From assembly GCF_007559025.1 (NCBI RefSeq), contig NZ_CP041765.1, positions 306,679 to 370,678 of the forward strand: DNA of 64,000 nucleotides, in the 5' to 3' direction. Each line of letters opens with the position of its first letter. Position 1 is the first letter of the stretch. Positions 21,970-29,623 of the stretch are shown piece by piece. The translations under genes and the position numbers were made by a program. This stretch comes from Tomitella fengzijianii. GTDB lineage: Bacteria; Actinomycetota; Actinomycetes; Mycobacteriales; Mycobacteriaceae. The notes beneath the pieces were generated by a model. It ran no database searches. It had not been told where the DNA came from and worked only from the letters and a program-made list of their open reading frames with translations.

Positions 21970-24954
21970 ATGACGCACGCGGATGAGACGATCGGACTGG
22001 CCCGGCGCTGGGCGGAGGAGGCCGCGCACATCCGCCCGGATCCGTCGGCCTCCCGTCTCGCCGCAATGCTTGCGGACCCCGACGGGCTGCGGTTTGCGGT
22101 CCGCTTCATCGACGAGGTGATCCGTCCCGAGGACGAGGCCACCGCGGCGCACGCGTTCGCCGGGGTCGCGCGCCGGCCTCCCGAGTTCCCGCCCGGGCGG
22201 TTGCGCGTCGCGATGAGGGTCGGTGGACTGCTCGCGCCGAGGATGCCGCGCCTGGTGGTTCCGGCGGTGCGGCGGGTGCTGCGCACGATGGTGGCGCATC
22301 TCGTCGTCGATGCGACGGACCGGCGCCTCGGCGCGGAGATCGCGCGGATCCGGCGCGGCGGTTTCGACCTGAACCTCAACCTGCTCGGCGAGGAGGTGCT
22401 GGGCGGGCGCGAGGCGGACCGGCGGCTGGCGGGGGTCGGTCGGCTGCTCGCGCGCGACGACGTGGACTACGTCTCGGTCAAGGTGTCCTCCGCGGTCGCG
22501 CCGCACGCGCCGTGGGCGTTCGACGAGGAGGTAGCCACCGTCGTCGACCGGCTGACGCCGCTGTTCCTCCAGGCGGCGCGGGCGCCTGCGCGCAAGTTCA
22601 TCAACCTCGACATGGAGGAGTACCGCGATCTGGATCTGACCGTCGCGGTGTTCACCCGGATCCTCGACGATCCGCGGCTTTCCGGGCTGGAGGCGGGGAT
22701 CGCGCTGCAGGCCTACCTCCCGGATTCGCGGGATGCCTTGCGCCGCATCCACGCATGGGCCGCGAAGCGGCGGTCTGGCGGAGGCGCGCCGGTGAAGGTG
22801 CGCCTGGTCAAGGGCGCGAACCTGCCGATGGAGAAGGTCGAGGCCGAGCTGCGTGGGTGGCCGCAGGCACCGTGGGGGACCAAGCTGCAGACCGATGCGC
22901 ACTACAAGCGGCTGCTCGACGACGCGCTGCGCCCCGAGCGGACGGATGCGGTGCGCATCGGCGTGGCCGGGCACAACCTGTTCGACGTCGCGCACGCCTG
23001 GCTGCTGGCGGGCGAGCGCGGCGTGCGGCCCGCGGTGGACATCGAGATGCTGCTGGGGATGGCCCCCGGCCAGGCGGAGGTGGTGCGCGGGGACGTCGGC
23101 CGGCTGCTGCTGTACACGCCGGTGGTGCATCCGGGGGAGTTCGACGTGGCGATCTCGTACTTGGTGCGCCGGCTGGAGGAGGGCGCGAGCCCCGACAACT
23201 TCATGCCGGCGGTCGGCCGGCTGACGGAGGACGCGGTGTTCGCCCGCGAGCGCGACAGGTTCCTCGCCGCGCTGACGGCGTCCGCCGACCCCGCGCCGCG
23301 AACCCGGCGCACCCAGGACCGCGCGACGGAGCACGCGCCGGAAAAGCCGGCCGGGTTCGCCAACACGCCCGACACCGACCCGGCGCTCGCCGTCAACCGC
23401 CGGTGGATGCGCGGGATCCTCGCGCGCGTACCGACGTCCGATATCGGGGTGTGCGGCGTGGCCGAGCACAGCGTGACGGGTCCGGCCGAGCTCGACGCGC
23501 TGCTCGCCGCCGCCGAGGACGCCGGCCGCGCGTGGGGCGGGCGGACGGTGTCGGAGCGCGCCGCACTGCTCCGCGGAGCAGCCGACGCGCTCGAAGCGGC
23601 ACGTGCCCGGCTGATCGAGGTGATGGCGTCGGAAGCGGGCAAGACGCCGGCCGAGGCCGACCCGGAGGTGTCCGAGGCGGTGGACTTCGCCCGCTACTAC
23701 GCCGACCGGTGCGAAGAGCTCGACGCGATACCGGGGGCACGGTTCCGCCCGGTGCCGCTGACGGTCGTGCTGCCGCCGTGGAACTTCCCCGTCGCGATCC
23801 CGGCGGGCGGCGCGCTGGCGGCCCTGGCCGCCGGTTCCGCGGCGATCCTCAAGCCGGCCCCGCAGACACCCCGTTGCGGCGAGGTGCTGGCGGAGGCGCT
23901 GTGGAGTGCGGGGATCCCCCGGGAGGCGCTGCGGGTGGCGCACGTCGACGAGGACACGCTGGGGCCGTCCCTGGTGACGGACGCGCGCGTGCGCCGGGTG
24001 ATCCTCACCGGCGCCTACGAGACCGCGGCGCGGCTGCGATCGCTGCGTCCGGACCTGCCGTTGCTGGCGGAGACGAGCGGCAAGAACGCCATCGTCGTCA
24101 CGCCGTCGGCCGACATGGATCTGGCGGTGCGCGACGTCGTCCACTCGGCATTCTCGCACGCCGGCCAGAAGTGTTCGGCGGCGTCGATCGTGATCCTCGT
24201 CGGGGCGGCGGCGCGGTCGCGCCGATTCCGCGCGCAGCTCGTCGACGCGGTCCACTCGCTGCGGGTGGGCCCTCCCGAGGATCCGCGGACGCAGGTGGGG
24301 CCCCTGATCGCGCCCGCCGGCGGCAAGCTGCTGGACGCCCTGACGACGCTGGACGCGGGCGAGACGTGGCTGGTGCCTCCCCGCCGGCTCGACGAGGACG
24401 GCAGGCTGTGGAACCCGGGGATCAAGGAGGGGGTGCGGCCCGGGTCGGCGGCGCACAGGGTCGAGTTCTTCGGTCCCGTGCTCGCGGTGATGACGGCGCC
24501 CACGCTGGCGGAGGCCGTGCGGATCCAGAGTGGCGTCGACTACGGGCTCACGGCCGGGGTGCATTCGCTGGACCGCGGCGAGATCGCGCGGTGGCTGGAC
24601 ACGGTGGAGGCCGGAAACCTGTACGTCAATCGCGGCATCACCGGGGCGATCGTGCGCCGTCAGCCGTTCGGCGGGTGGAAGAGTTCGACCGTGGGGCCGG
24701 GCTGCAAGACCGGCGGGCCGAACTATCTGTCGGCATTGGGCGAGTGGGAGGGGGCGCCCGGCACCGGCCGGTGGCAGGACGTCGGCGGGTGGGTGCGCGA
24801 CGAGCACGGCAGCGACGTCACCGGGCTGGCCTGCGAGAGCAACATCCTCCGCTATCTGCCCGCGCCGGTGCACGTGCGCCTGGCCGAGGGCGCCGCGGAG
24901 CGCGACCTCGACCGTGTGCTCGCGCCGTCGCCAAGCGGGCCGGTGCCGAGGTGA
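21970..24954 (+). CDS. putA: bifunctional proline dehydrogenase / glutamate-semialdehyde dehydrogenase
   Basis: 994 residues. Proline dehydrogenase TIM barrel ~100-440 (VSVKVSSAVAPH, FINLDMEEYRDLDLT, GIALQAYLPDS, VRLVKGANLPMEK, HNLFDVAHAWLL), then aldehyde dehydrogenase ~475-940 (PPWNFPVAIP, Glu701 in LLAETSGKNA, nucleophile Cys735 in HAGQKCSA, EFFGPVLAVM, QPFGGWKSS). It oxidises proline to glutamate with FAD and NAD+. No N-terminal DNA-binding domain. The frame ends at a TGA where homologous proteins continue: the next short frame (24951-25226) carries the missing C-terminal piece. GGGAG ribosome site. Confidence 0.92.
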   Translation: MTHADETIGLARRWAEEAAHIRPDPSASRLAAMLADPDGLRFAVRFIDEVIRPEDEATAAHAFAGVARRPPEFPPGRLRVAMRVGGLLAPRMPRLVVPAVRRVLRTMVAHLVVDATDRRLGAEIARIRRGGFDLNLNLLGEEVLGGREADRRLAGVGRLLARDDVDYVSVKVSSAVAPHAPWAFDEEVATVVDRLTPLFLQAARAPARKFINLDMEEYRDLDLTVAVFTRILDDPRLSGLEAGIALQAYLPDSRDALRRIHAWAAKRRSGGGAPVKVRLVKGANLPMEKVEAELRGWPQAPWGTKLQTDAHYKRLLDDALRPERTDAVRIGVAGHNLFDVAHAWLLAGERGVRPAVDIEMLLGMAPGQAEVVRGDVGRLLLYTPVVHPGEFDVAISYLVRRLEEGASPDNFMPAVGRLTEDAVFARERDRFLAALTASADPAPRTRRTQDRATEHAPEKPAGFANTPDTDPALAVNRRWMRGILARVPTSDIGVCGVAEHSVTGPAELDALLAAAEDAGRAWGGRTVSERAALLRGAADALEAARARLIEVMASEAGKTPAEADPEVSEAVDFARYYADRCEELDAIPGARFRPVPLTVVLPPWNFPVAIPAGGALAALAAGSAAILKPAPQTPRCGEVLAEALWSAGIPREALRVAHVDEDTLGPSLVTDARVRRVILTGAYETAARLRSLRPDLPLLAETSGKNAIVVTPSADMDLAVRDVVHSAFSHAGQKCSAASIVILVGAAARSRRFRAQLVDAVHSLRVGPPEDPRTQVGPLIAPAGGKLLDALTTLDAGETWLVPPRRLDEDGRLWNPGIKEGVRPGSAAHRVEFFGPVLAVMTAPTLAEAVRIQSGVDYGLTAGVHSLDRGEIARWLDTVEAGNLYVNRGITGAIVRRQPFGGWKSSTVGPGCKTGGPNYLSALGEWEGAPGTGRWQDVGGWVRDEHGSDVTGLACESNILRYLPAPVHVRLAEGAAERDLDRVLAPSPSGPVPR

Positions 24955-25226
24955 CGGTGTCGTCGGCGCGCTTCGAGACCGATGCCGACTGGCTCGAGGC
25001 GGTGGTGCGGGACCGTCCGGAACGCATCCGGCTCATCGGCGGGGATCCGCACGCGCTGGCGCGGGCCCTCGGCGGCGACCCGGCCGTCGCGGTGCACCAC
25101 CGCCCCGTCACCGGTTCGGATCGCTTGGAGATGCTGCCGTTCCTGCGGGAACAGGCGGTGAGCATGACCGCGCACCGTTTCGGGACCGTCGACGGGGAAC
25201 ACGGAGTGCCCGCCCGCCGTTGGTGA
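24951..25226 (+). CDS. PutA C-terminal segment, split off by a frame change
   Basis: 91 codons from GTG 24951, overlapping the putA stop as GTGA. The translation (FETDADWLEAVVRDRPERIR, LIGGDPHALARALGG, SDRLEMLPFLREQAVSMTAH) is the conserved tail of long PutA proteins, which end in LREQAVSxTxHRxGN. In this frame the tail-like residues start before the GTG (AVAKRAGAEVTV), and adding one base near 24925 fuses both frames smoothly. So this is either a real split gene, a recent frameshift, or a sequencing error. The tail caps the PutA oligomer or channel, so separate translation could still complement. Confidence 0.6.
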   Translation: MTVSSARFETDADWLEAVVRDRPERIRLIGGDPHALARALGGDPAVAVHHRPVTGSDRLEMLPFLREQAVSMTAHRFGTVDGEHGVPARRW

Positions 25227-25230
25227 CGGT

Positions 25231-25935
25231 GTGACCTCCGCGCAGACCGACCATCCGAGCCCCGGCGCCGACGACCGCATCGTCGAACTCGAAGTCTGGT
25301 CCGACGTGGCCTGCCCGTGGTGCTATATCGGCGCCACCCGGCTGGCGGCCGCGCTCGACGGGTTCGACCGCCGCGACCGGGTGCGCGTCACCTGGCGGGC
25401 CTACGAGCTGGCCCCCGACGCCGAGGCGGGGGCGGGGAGGCGCGCGGTCGACGCGCTCGTCGAGTCCAAGGGCATGACCACCGAGCAGGCGCGGCACATG
25501 TTCGGCCAGGTCTCCCAGGTCGCGTCGGGGGACGGCCTGCACCTGGATTTCGACGCGACGATCGCCGCCAACACCTTCGACGCGCACCGGCTCGTGCACC
25601 TGGCCGGGGCCGGCACCGCACGGGGCGGGCGCGTGCTGCGGGCGCTCTACCGCGCGTATTTCACCGACGGCGTGGCCGTGGACGACGTCGACGCTCTGGT
25701 GCGCATCGCGGAGGCGGAGGGGCTCGACGCGGGCCAGGTGCGGGCCGGGCTCGCCGATCCGGATTCCGCTGCGGCGGTCACGGTCCGCGAGGACGAGCTG
25801 CTCGCGGCGCGCTTCGGCATCACCGGCGTGCCGTTCTTCATCGCGGACCGCAAGTACGCGGTGTCGGGCGCCCAGCCCGTCGGGGTGCTCACCGAGCTGC
25901 TGCGGAGGGCTTTCGACGGGCCGGAGGATCACTGA
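25231..25935 (+). CDS. FrnE-like DsbA family thiol oxidoreductase
   Basis: 234 residues, GTG start 4 bases after the PutA tail. WSDVACPWCYIG carries the CPWC redox motif (~residues 28-31), followed by the helical insertion (FDAHRLVHLAGAGTA ... LYRAYFTDG) and the cis-Pro loop GITGVPFFIAD, then YAVSGAQP. This is the cytoplasmic FrnE/2-hydroxychromene-isomerase-like branch of the DsbA fold: no signal peptide. Likely a disulfide oxidoreductase or GSH-independent isomerase. Tightly packed between putA and eis, suggesting one transcript. Confidence 0.88.
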   Translation: MTSAQTDHPSPGADDRIVELEVWSDVACPWCYIGATRLAAALDGFDRRDRVRVTWRAYELAPDAEAGAGRRAVDALVESKGMTTEQARHMFGQVSQVASGDGLHLDFDATIAANTFDAHRLVHLAGAGTARGGRVLRALYRAYFTDGVAVDDVDALVRIAEAEGLDAGQVRAGLADPDSAAAVTVREDELLAARFGITGVPFFIADRKYAVSGAQPVGVLTELLRRAFDGPEDH

Positions 25936-27150
25936 ATGGCCGCCGTGACGATCAGGACGCTCACCACCGCAAGCGAACTGGCGGAGTCGGACGCGGTCTT
26001 CCACACCTCCATGGTGGGGCTGCCGGCGCCCGCCGCGGACGAGGACGTCGCGTCGGTACGCGAACCGGGCCGCACGTTCGGCGCTTACGCCGACGACGGC
26101 CTGCTGGTGGGCGCGACGGACTCGACGTCGGGCATGTTGACCGTCCCGGGCGGTGCGCGGGTGCCGCACGCGGCGGTGACCCATGTGGGCGTGCTGCCCA
26201 CCCATACCCGGCGCGGCGTGCTCACCGCGCTCATGCGACACCAACTGGAGGACTGCCGCACCCACGGCGAAACCGTGGCATCGCTGCGCGCCTCGGAGGC
26301 GGTGATCTACGGGCGCTACGGCTACGGCATCGCCAGCGTCACCCACGGGGTGTCGCTGGACCTGCGGGACGCCGAGCTGCGTGCCGGTGCGGTCTCCGGC
26401 GCGCTTCCGGTGCGCCTGGTGGATCCGGACGGGGCGTGGGATCTCCTGCGGCGCATGGTCGACGAGTACCCGTCGGGCCGGGCCGGGACGATCAGCCGCA
26501 GCGAATGCTGGTGGCGGGCGCGGCGGGCGCGGACACAGCCCGCGCCGCGCTACGTGGCGGTGTGCGGAGACGAGGGATTCGTCTGCTACCGACCGCTGGA
26601 CACGGCGTCCTGGTTCACCAGTCGCGATCGCACGATCGTCGTCACCGATCTGCACGCCCGAACCCCGGAGGTCCACCGCGCGCTCGTCGCGTTCCTCCTG
26701 CGCCTGGACCTGGTGCACACCGTGCGGTTCCCGTGGCTGCCGGCGGACGACCCGTTGCCGTGGATGCTCACCGACCACCGGGCAGCGCGGGTGACGGGTG
26801 CAGGGGACGAGACGTGGCTGCGCCTGGTCGACGTCCCGGCCGCGCTGGCGGCCCGCTCGTACGGCCCGGGGGGTTCCGTGACGGTGCGGGTCGACGACGG
26901 GCTGCTCCCCGCGAACTCCGGAAGCTACCGGATCGGCACGGACGGGGCCGAGCACGTCGGCGACGTGGCGGCGCCCGCGCCGGATGCGCAGGTGGACGTC
27001 GCCGACCTGGGCGCGGCCTATCTGGGCGGCGTCCGGTGGCATCAGCTGCGTGACGCCGGGCGGCTGCGCGAGTTCTCGCCGGGCGTGGCCGACCGGCTCG
27101 ACACGCTGTTCGCGACTGCGAGGGCCCCGTTCGCGGGCGTGATGTTCTAG
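25936..27150 (+). CDS. eis: Eis-family GNAT N-acetyltransferase
   Basis: 404 residues starting immediately after the FrnE-like stop. N-terminal GNAT domain with the acetyl-CoA loop THVGVLPTHTRRGVLTALM (~87-105), ASEAVIYGRYGYG, a second GNAT-like domain, and a C-terminal SCP-like domain (~300-404: VTVRVDDG ... VDVADLGAAYLGG) ending in a free Phe carboxylate as in Eis. Eis acetylates lysine and aminoglycoside amines as a hexamer. Drug modification by this homologue is not implied. Its stop overlaps a convergent small gene. Confidence 0.88.
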   Translation: MAAVTIRTLTTASELAESDAVFHTSMVGLPAPAADEDVASVREPGRTFGAYADDGLLVGATDSTSGMLTVPGGARVPHAAVTHVGVLPTHTRRGVLTALMRHQLEDCRTHGETVASLRASEAVIYGRYGYGIASVTHGVSLDLRDAELRAGAVSGALPVRLVDPDGAWDLLRRMVDEYPSGRAGTISRSECWWRARRARTQPAPRYVAVCGDEGFVCYRPLDTASWFTSRDRTIVVTDLHARTPEVHRALVAFLLRLDLVHTVRFPWLPADDPLPWMLTDHRAARVTGAGDETWLRLVDVPAALAARSYGPGGSVTVRVDDGLLPANSGSYRIGTDGAEHVGDVAAPAPDAQVDVADLGAAYLGGVRWHQLRDAGRLREFSPGVADRLDTLFATARAPFAGVMF

Positions 27151-27224
27151 TAGTAGACGACGCTGCCGAGTGCGACGAGCAGCGCGATCAACCACTCCGG
27201 CATGTCCGGTTTGCGGATCATCAT
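27147..27224 (-). CDS. small single-pass membrane protein, 25 residues
   Basis: A 25-codon frame starting ATGATGATC behind a textbook CAGGAG ribosome site (4 bases before the ATG). The peptide has a short charged head (IRKPDMPE) and one hydrophobic segment (WLIALLVALGSVVYY). It ends in TAG overlapping the eis stop on the other strand. Too short for standard gene finding. The strong ribosome site and membrane-helix-like composition support a real small protein; function unknown. Confidence 0.55.
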   Translation of the reverse strand: MMIRKPDMPEWLIALLVALGSVVYY

Positions 27225-27317
27225 CCAACTCCTGTATCTCGCGGGTCGTGCGTGTAGACAGTGCAGTAATGGAATCGGACGCGGGCGCCGCCGCGTTAGG
27301 GATCGGAGGTCAGGGCG

Positions 27318-27860
27318 ATGAGCCGCACTCGGTACTACACCGCGTCGAGCCTGGACGGATACATAGCGACCGACGACCATTCGCTTGCGTGGCTGCTCAG
27401 CCGGGACATCGACGACGACGGCCCCATGAACCACGGTGAGTTCATGGCGGGCATCGGCGCGGTGGCGATGGGCGCCTCCAGCTTCAACTGGATCCGCGGC
27501 CAGCTGGGGCAGGACGAGTGGCCCTATGCGGTGCCGTGCTGGATCTTCACCCACGGTTCCGCGGAACCGCCCGCGCCCGGTTCGCTGCCGGACGCCGACC
27601 TGCGCTTCGTGCAGGGGGATGTGGCCGCGGTGCACGCCGAGATGGTGACGGCCGCGGGGGACGCGGACGTGTGGATCGTCGGCGGCGGGGACCTGGCGGG
27701 GCAGTTCGCGGATGCGGGACTCCTCGACGAGGTGAATGTGCAGATCGCGCCGGTGACCCTCGGCTCGGGCGCACCGCTGCTGCCGCGGCACCTGGAGCTG
27801 CGGCTGGCCGCGCAGGACCGCAACGGCGAGTTCGCGTGCCTGCGGTTCGACGTGGTCTGA
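27318..27860 (+). CDS. dihydrofolate reductase / RibD C-terminal domain family protein
   Basis: 180 residues with the RibD_C fold: RYYTASSLDGYIA start strand, AVAMGASSFNWI, PCWIFTHG, and the NADPH-binding GDADVWIVGGGDLAGQF, ending PLLPRHLELRLAAQ. Stand-alone members reduce pterin- or pyrimidine-like substrates, most uncharacterised. GGAGG lies ahead of the ATG. Followed by a 240-bp non-coding stretch with the 11-bp repeat array. Confidence 0.85.
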   Translation: MSRTRYYTASSLDGYIATDDHSLAWLLSRDIDDDGPMNHGEFMAGIGAVAMGASSFNWIRGQLGQDEWPYAVPCWIFTHGSAEPPAPGSLPDADLRFVQGDVAAVHAEMVTAAGDADVWIVGGGDLAGQFADAGLLDEVNVQIAPVTLGSGAPLLPRHLELRLAAQDRNGEFACLRFDVV

Positions 27861-27956
27861 GCCGGTCCCGCGGAACCGCGCGCAATCCGGCCACGTCGAA
27901 TCTGTCGGTGGCGCGATCTACGGTGGGCACAGTTGTTCGATCGCGTTCGGTGAGTG

Positions 27957-28049
27957 CAGTTGTAGTCCAGTTGTAGTCCAGTTGTAGTGCAGTATTAGCG
28001 CAGTTGTAGTGCAGTATTAGTGCAGTAATCGTGCAGTGCAGTTGCAGCG
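27957..28049 (+). repeat. array of 11-bp direct repeats
   Basis: Seven contiguous 11-bp units, 27957-28033: CAGTTGTAGTC (x2), CAGTTGTAGTG, CAGTATTAGCG, CAGTTGTAGTG, CAGTATTAGTG, CAGTAATCGTG; then a partial CAGTG and a degenerate unit CAGTTGCAGCG (28039-28049). The period is about one helical turn, so all units face the same side of the DNA. This is the layout of iterons or of OmpR/PhoP- or SARP-type direct-repeat operators. It lies 55-150 bp ahead of a leader ORF and a DnaB-N-terminal-like gene. The rest of the 27861-28103 gap shows no gene. Confidence 0.9.
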
Positions 28050-28103
28050 TGGTCGCCCATTGGCGCGGGGGCTGGGCAAGGGGAAGCGACGGTGGGGGAG
28101 GCA

Positions 28104-28190
28104 ATGACGGGGGAGTCCACGACGCGGGTTGCGGGCGTGTGGGGACGTCATCGCCATCGGGCCGCGCAGGAAGGGCGACATGATTGCTGA
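28104..28190 (+). CDS. possible leader ORF overlapping the DnaB-N-like gene
   Basis: 28 codons from an ATG with a strong GGGGGAG ribosome site; the frame is Arg/His-rich near its end and stops at TGA 28188-28190, 8 bases inside the next gene, whose own ATG is at 28180. The arrangement would couple translation of the two. No homology recognised; it may be a leader peptide or an artefact. Confidence 0.35.
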   Translation: MTGESTTRVAGVWGRHRHRAAQEGRHDC

Positions 28191-28692
28191 TGCCCCGGAG
28201 CTGGACGCGGAGGCGATGTTCCTGTGTGCGGCGATGTGGGCGCGGGACGTCGAACGCATCGCCACGGTGGCGGAGCTCGTGCTCCCTGACGACTTCGAAA
28301 GGCCGTCCCACGCGATCATCTACGCGACGTGGTGTGAGCAGGCCCGGGCCGGCCGTCCGCACGACGCCGCCAGCATCGCGGCCCGCCTCGCCGACGCGGG
28401 CGAGGAGCGGGCGCCGCGCACCGTGCATTCCGCGCTGCGGGGCATCACCACGCTCGGGGCAGAGCCCGTGGCGCTGGGCTGGTATGCGATCGACGTCGCC
28501 ACCGCGGCGTACCGGCGGTCGTTCCTCGCGGTCGCGGAGGCGGTGGCACACGCCGCGGCCGCCGCGCCCACCGGCGAGCTCTTCCCGATCCTCGTGCAGT
28601 ACGGCACCCGGCAGCGGAAGGAATCCCGGCGGCTCGCCGAGCTGCGGCGGCGGCTCGGAGCGGACCCGGAGGACGGTTCCGCGGAATCGTGA
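28180..28692 (+). CDS. DnaB N-terminal-domain-like protein
   Basis: 170 residues. Residues ~5-95 follow the DnaB helicase N-terminal helical domain: PELDAEAMFLCAAMWA, VAELVLPDDFERPSHAIIYA, TWCEQARAGRPHDAASIAARLADAG. The second half is helical and Ala/Arg-rich. There is no RecA-like ATPase domain, so it is not a helicase. Stand-alone DnaB-N proteins could compete with or bind the replicative helicase or primase. ATG at 28180 with AGGAAGG is preferred to TTG 28129. Downstream of an iteron-like 11-bp array, which makes a replication-linked role worth testing. Confidence 0.65.
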   Translation: MIADAPELDAEAMFLCAAMWARDVERIATVAELVLPDDFERPSHAIIYATWCEQARAGRPHDAASIAARLADAGEERAPRTVHSALRGITTLGAEPVALGWYAIDVATAAYRRSFLAVAEAVAHAAAAAPTGELFPILVQYGTRQRKESRRLAELRRRLGADPEDGSAES

Positions 28693-28704
28693 GCGACGCG
28701 CTTC

Positions 28705-29601
28705 CTAGCCGAGGCCGGCGGGGAACCCTACGCCCGTCAGCTCCTCGGACGCCGCCCACAGCCGGCGGGCCAGGTCCGGGTCGGAGGCCTCCGCGCTGCG
28801 TCCCGCCAGTGCGGGACCGCCGCGGGCGCCGAGCATCCTGTCCGGCCCGAGGAAACTCCCTCCGGGCAGGTCCTGGCTGGCGGCGTAGAGAGTGGGAAGC
28901 GCGCCCGCCAGGGCGCTCTGCGCGATCGTCGCATTGCCGATGCGCCCCAGCAGGTCTCCGACGGGATTCGCGGTGCGCGTCTGCAGGTTGGTCGAGGCGT
29001 AGCCGGGGTGCGCCGACATGGAGCGCACCCGTGACCCGGCCTCGCGCAGGCGGCGTTCCAAATCGAGGGAGAACAGCAGGTTCGCGAGCTTCGACTGGCC
29101 GTACGCGCGGACGCGGTCGTAGCGGCGGTGCTGCCAGTTGAGGTCGTCAAGGTCGATCGTGCCCATCCGGTGCGCCAGCGACGCCACCGTCACCACGCGG
29201 TCTGTGATGCGCGGCAGCAGCAGGTTCGTCAGCGCGAAGTGACCCAGGTGGTTGACCCCGATCTGAGTTTCGAAACCGTCGACGGTCCGGCCCTCGGGCA
29301 CGTGCATGATGCCCGCGTTGTTGACCAGCAGGTCGATCGCCCCGCCGCCCCAGTCCTCCGCGAAACGGCGCACCGAGGAGAGGTCCGCGAGGTCGAGTGC
29401 GCGCACATCGGTCTCGCCGGCGATTCCCGCCGCGGCCTGCGCTCCCCGGTCGGTGTCGCGGACCGCCAGCACCACCCGTGCGCCGGCCCCGGCCAGGTGA
29501 CGGGCGGTGATCAGCCCGAGCCCGCTGGTGGCGCCGGTGACGACGGCGGTGCGGCCGGTGAGGCTCGGAAGGTTCGCGGCAGTCCAGGTGCTGTGCGGCA
29601 T
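28705..29601 (-). CDS. SDR family oxidoreductase, retinol dehydrogenase-like
   Basis: 298 residues. TGATSGLG cofactor loop, NNAGIMHVPEGRTVDGFE, GVNHLGHFALT (typical of the retinol dehydrogenase/WW-oxidoreductase branch), VASLAHRMG, YGQSKLANLLF catalytic YxxxK, SAHPGYAST. An NADP-dependent ketone/aldehyde reductase of unknown substrate. Convergent with the DnaB-N-like gene (12-bp gap) and downstream of the aldehyde dehydrogenase on the same strand, with which it might be co-transcribed. Confidence 0.88.
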   Translation of the reverse strand: MPHSTWTAANLPSLTGRTAVVTGATSGLGLITARHLAGAGARVVLAVRDTDRGAQAAAGIAGETDVRALDLADLSSVRRFAEDWGGGAIDLLVNNAGIMHVPEGRTVDGFETQIGVNHLGHFALTNLLLPRITDRVVTVASLAHRMGTIDLDDLNWQHRRYDRVRAYGQSKLANLLFSLDLERRLREAGSRVRSMSAHPGYASTNLQTRTANPVGDLLGRIGNATIAQSALAGALPTLYAASQDLPGGSFLGPDRMLGARGGPALAGRSAEASDPDLARRLWAASEELTGVGFPAGLG

Positions 29602-29623
29602 GCCCCTGACGGTACCGGCTCGG

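Noticed and set aside
19591-24873. 1760-codon open frame on the minus strand
   Set aside because: It runs antisense through putA and out of frame through the BVMO gene, has low-complexity Arg/His/Pro-rich translation and no motifs; a G+C-driven shadow.
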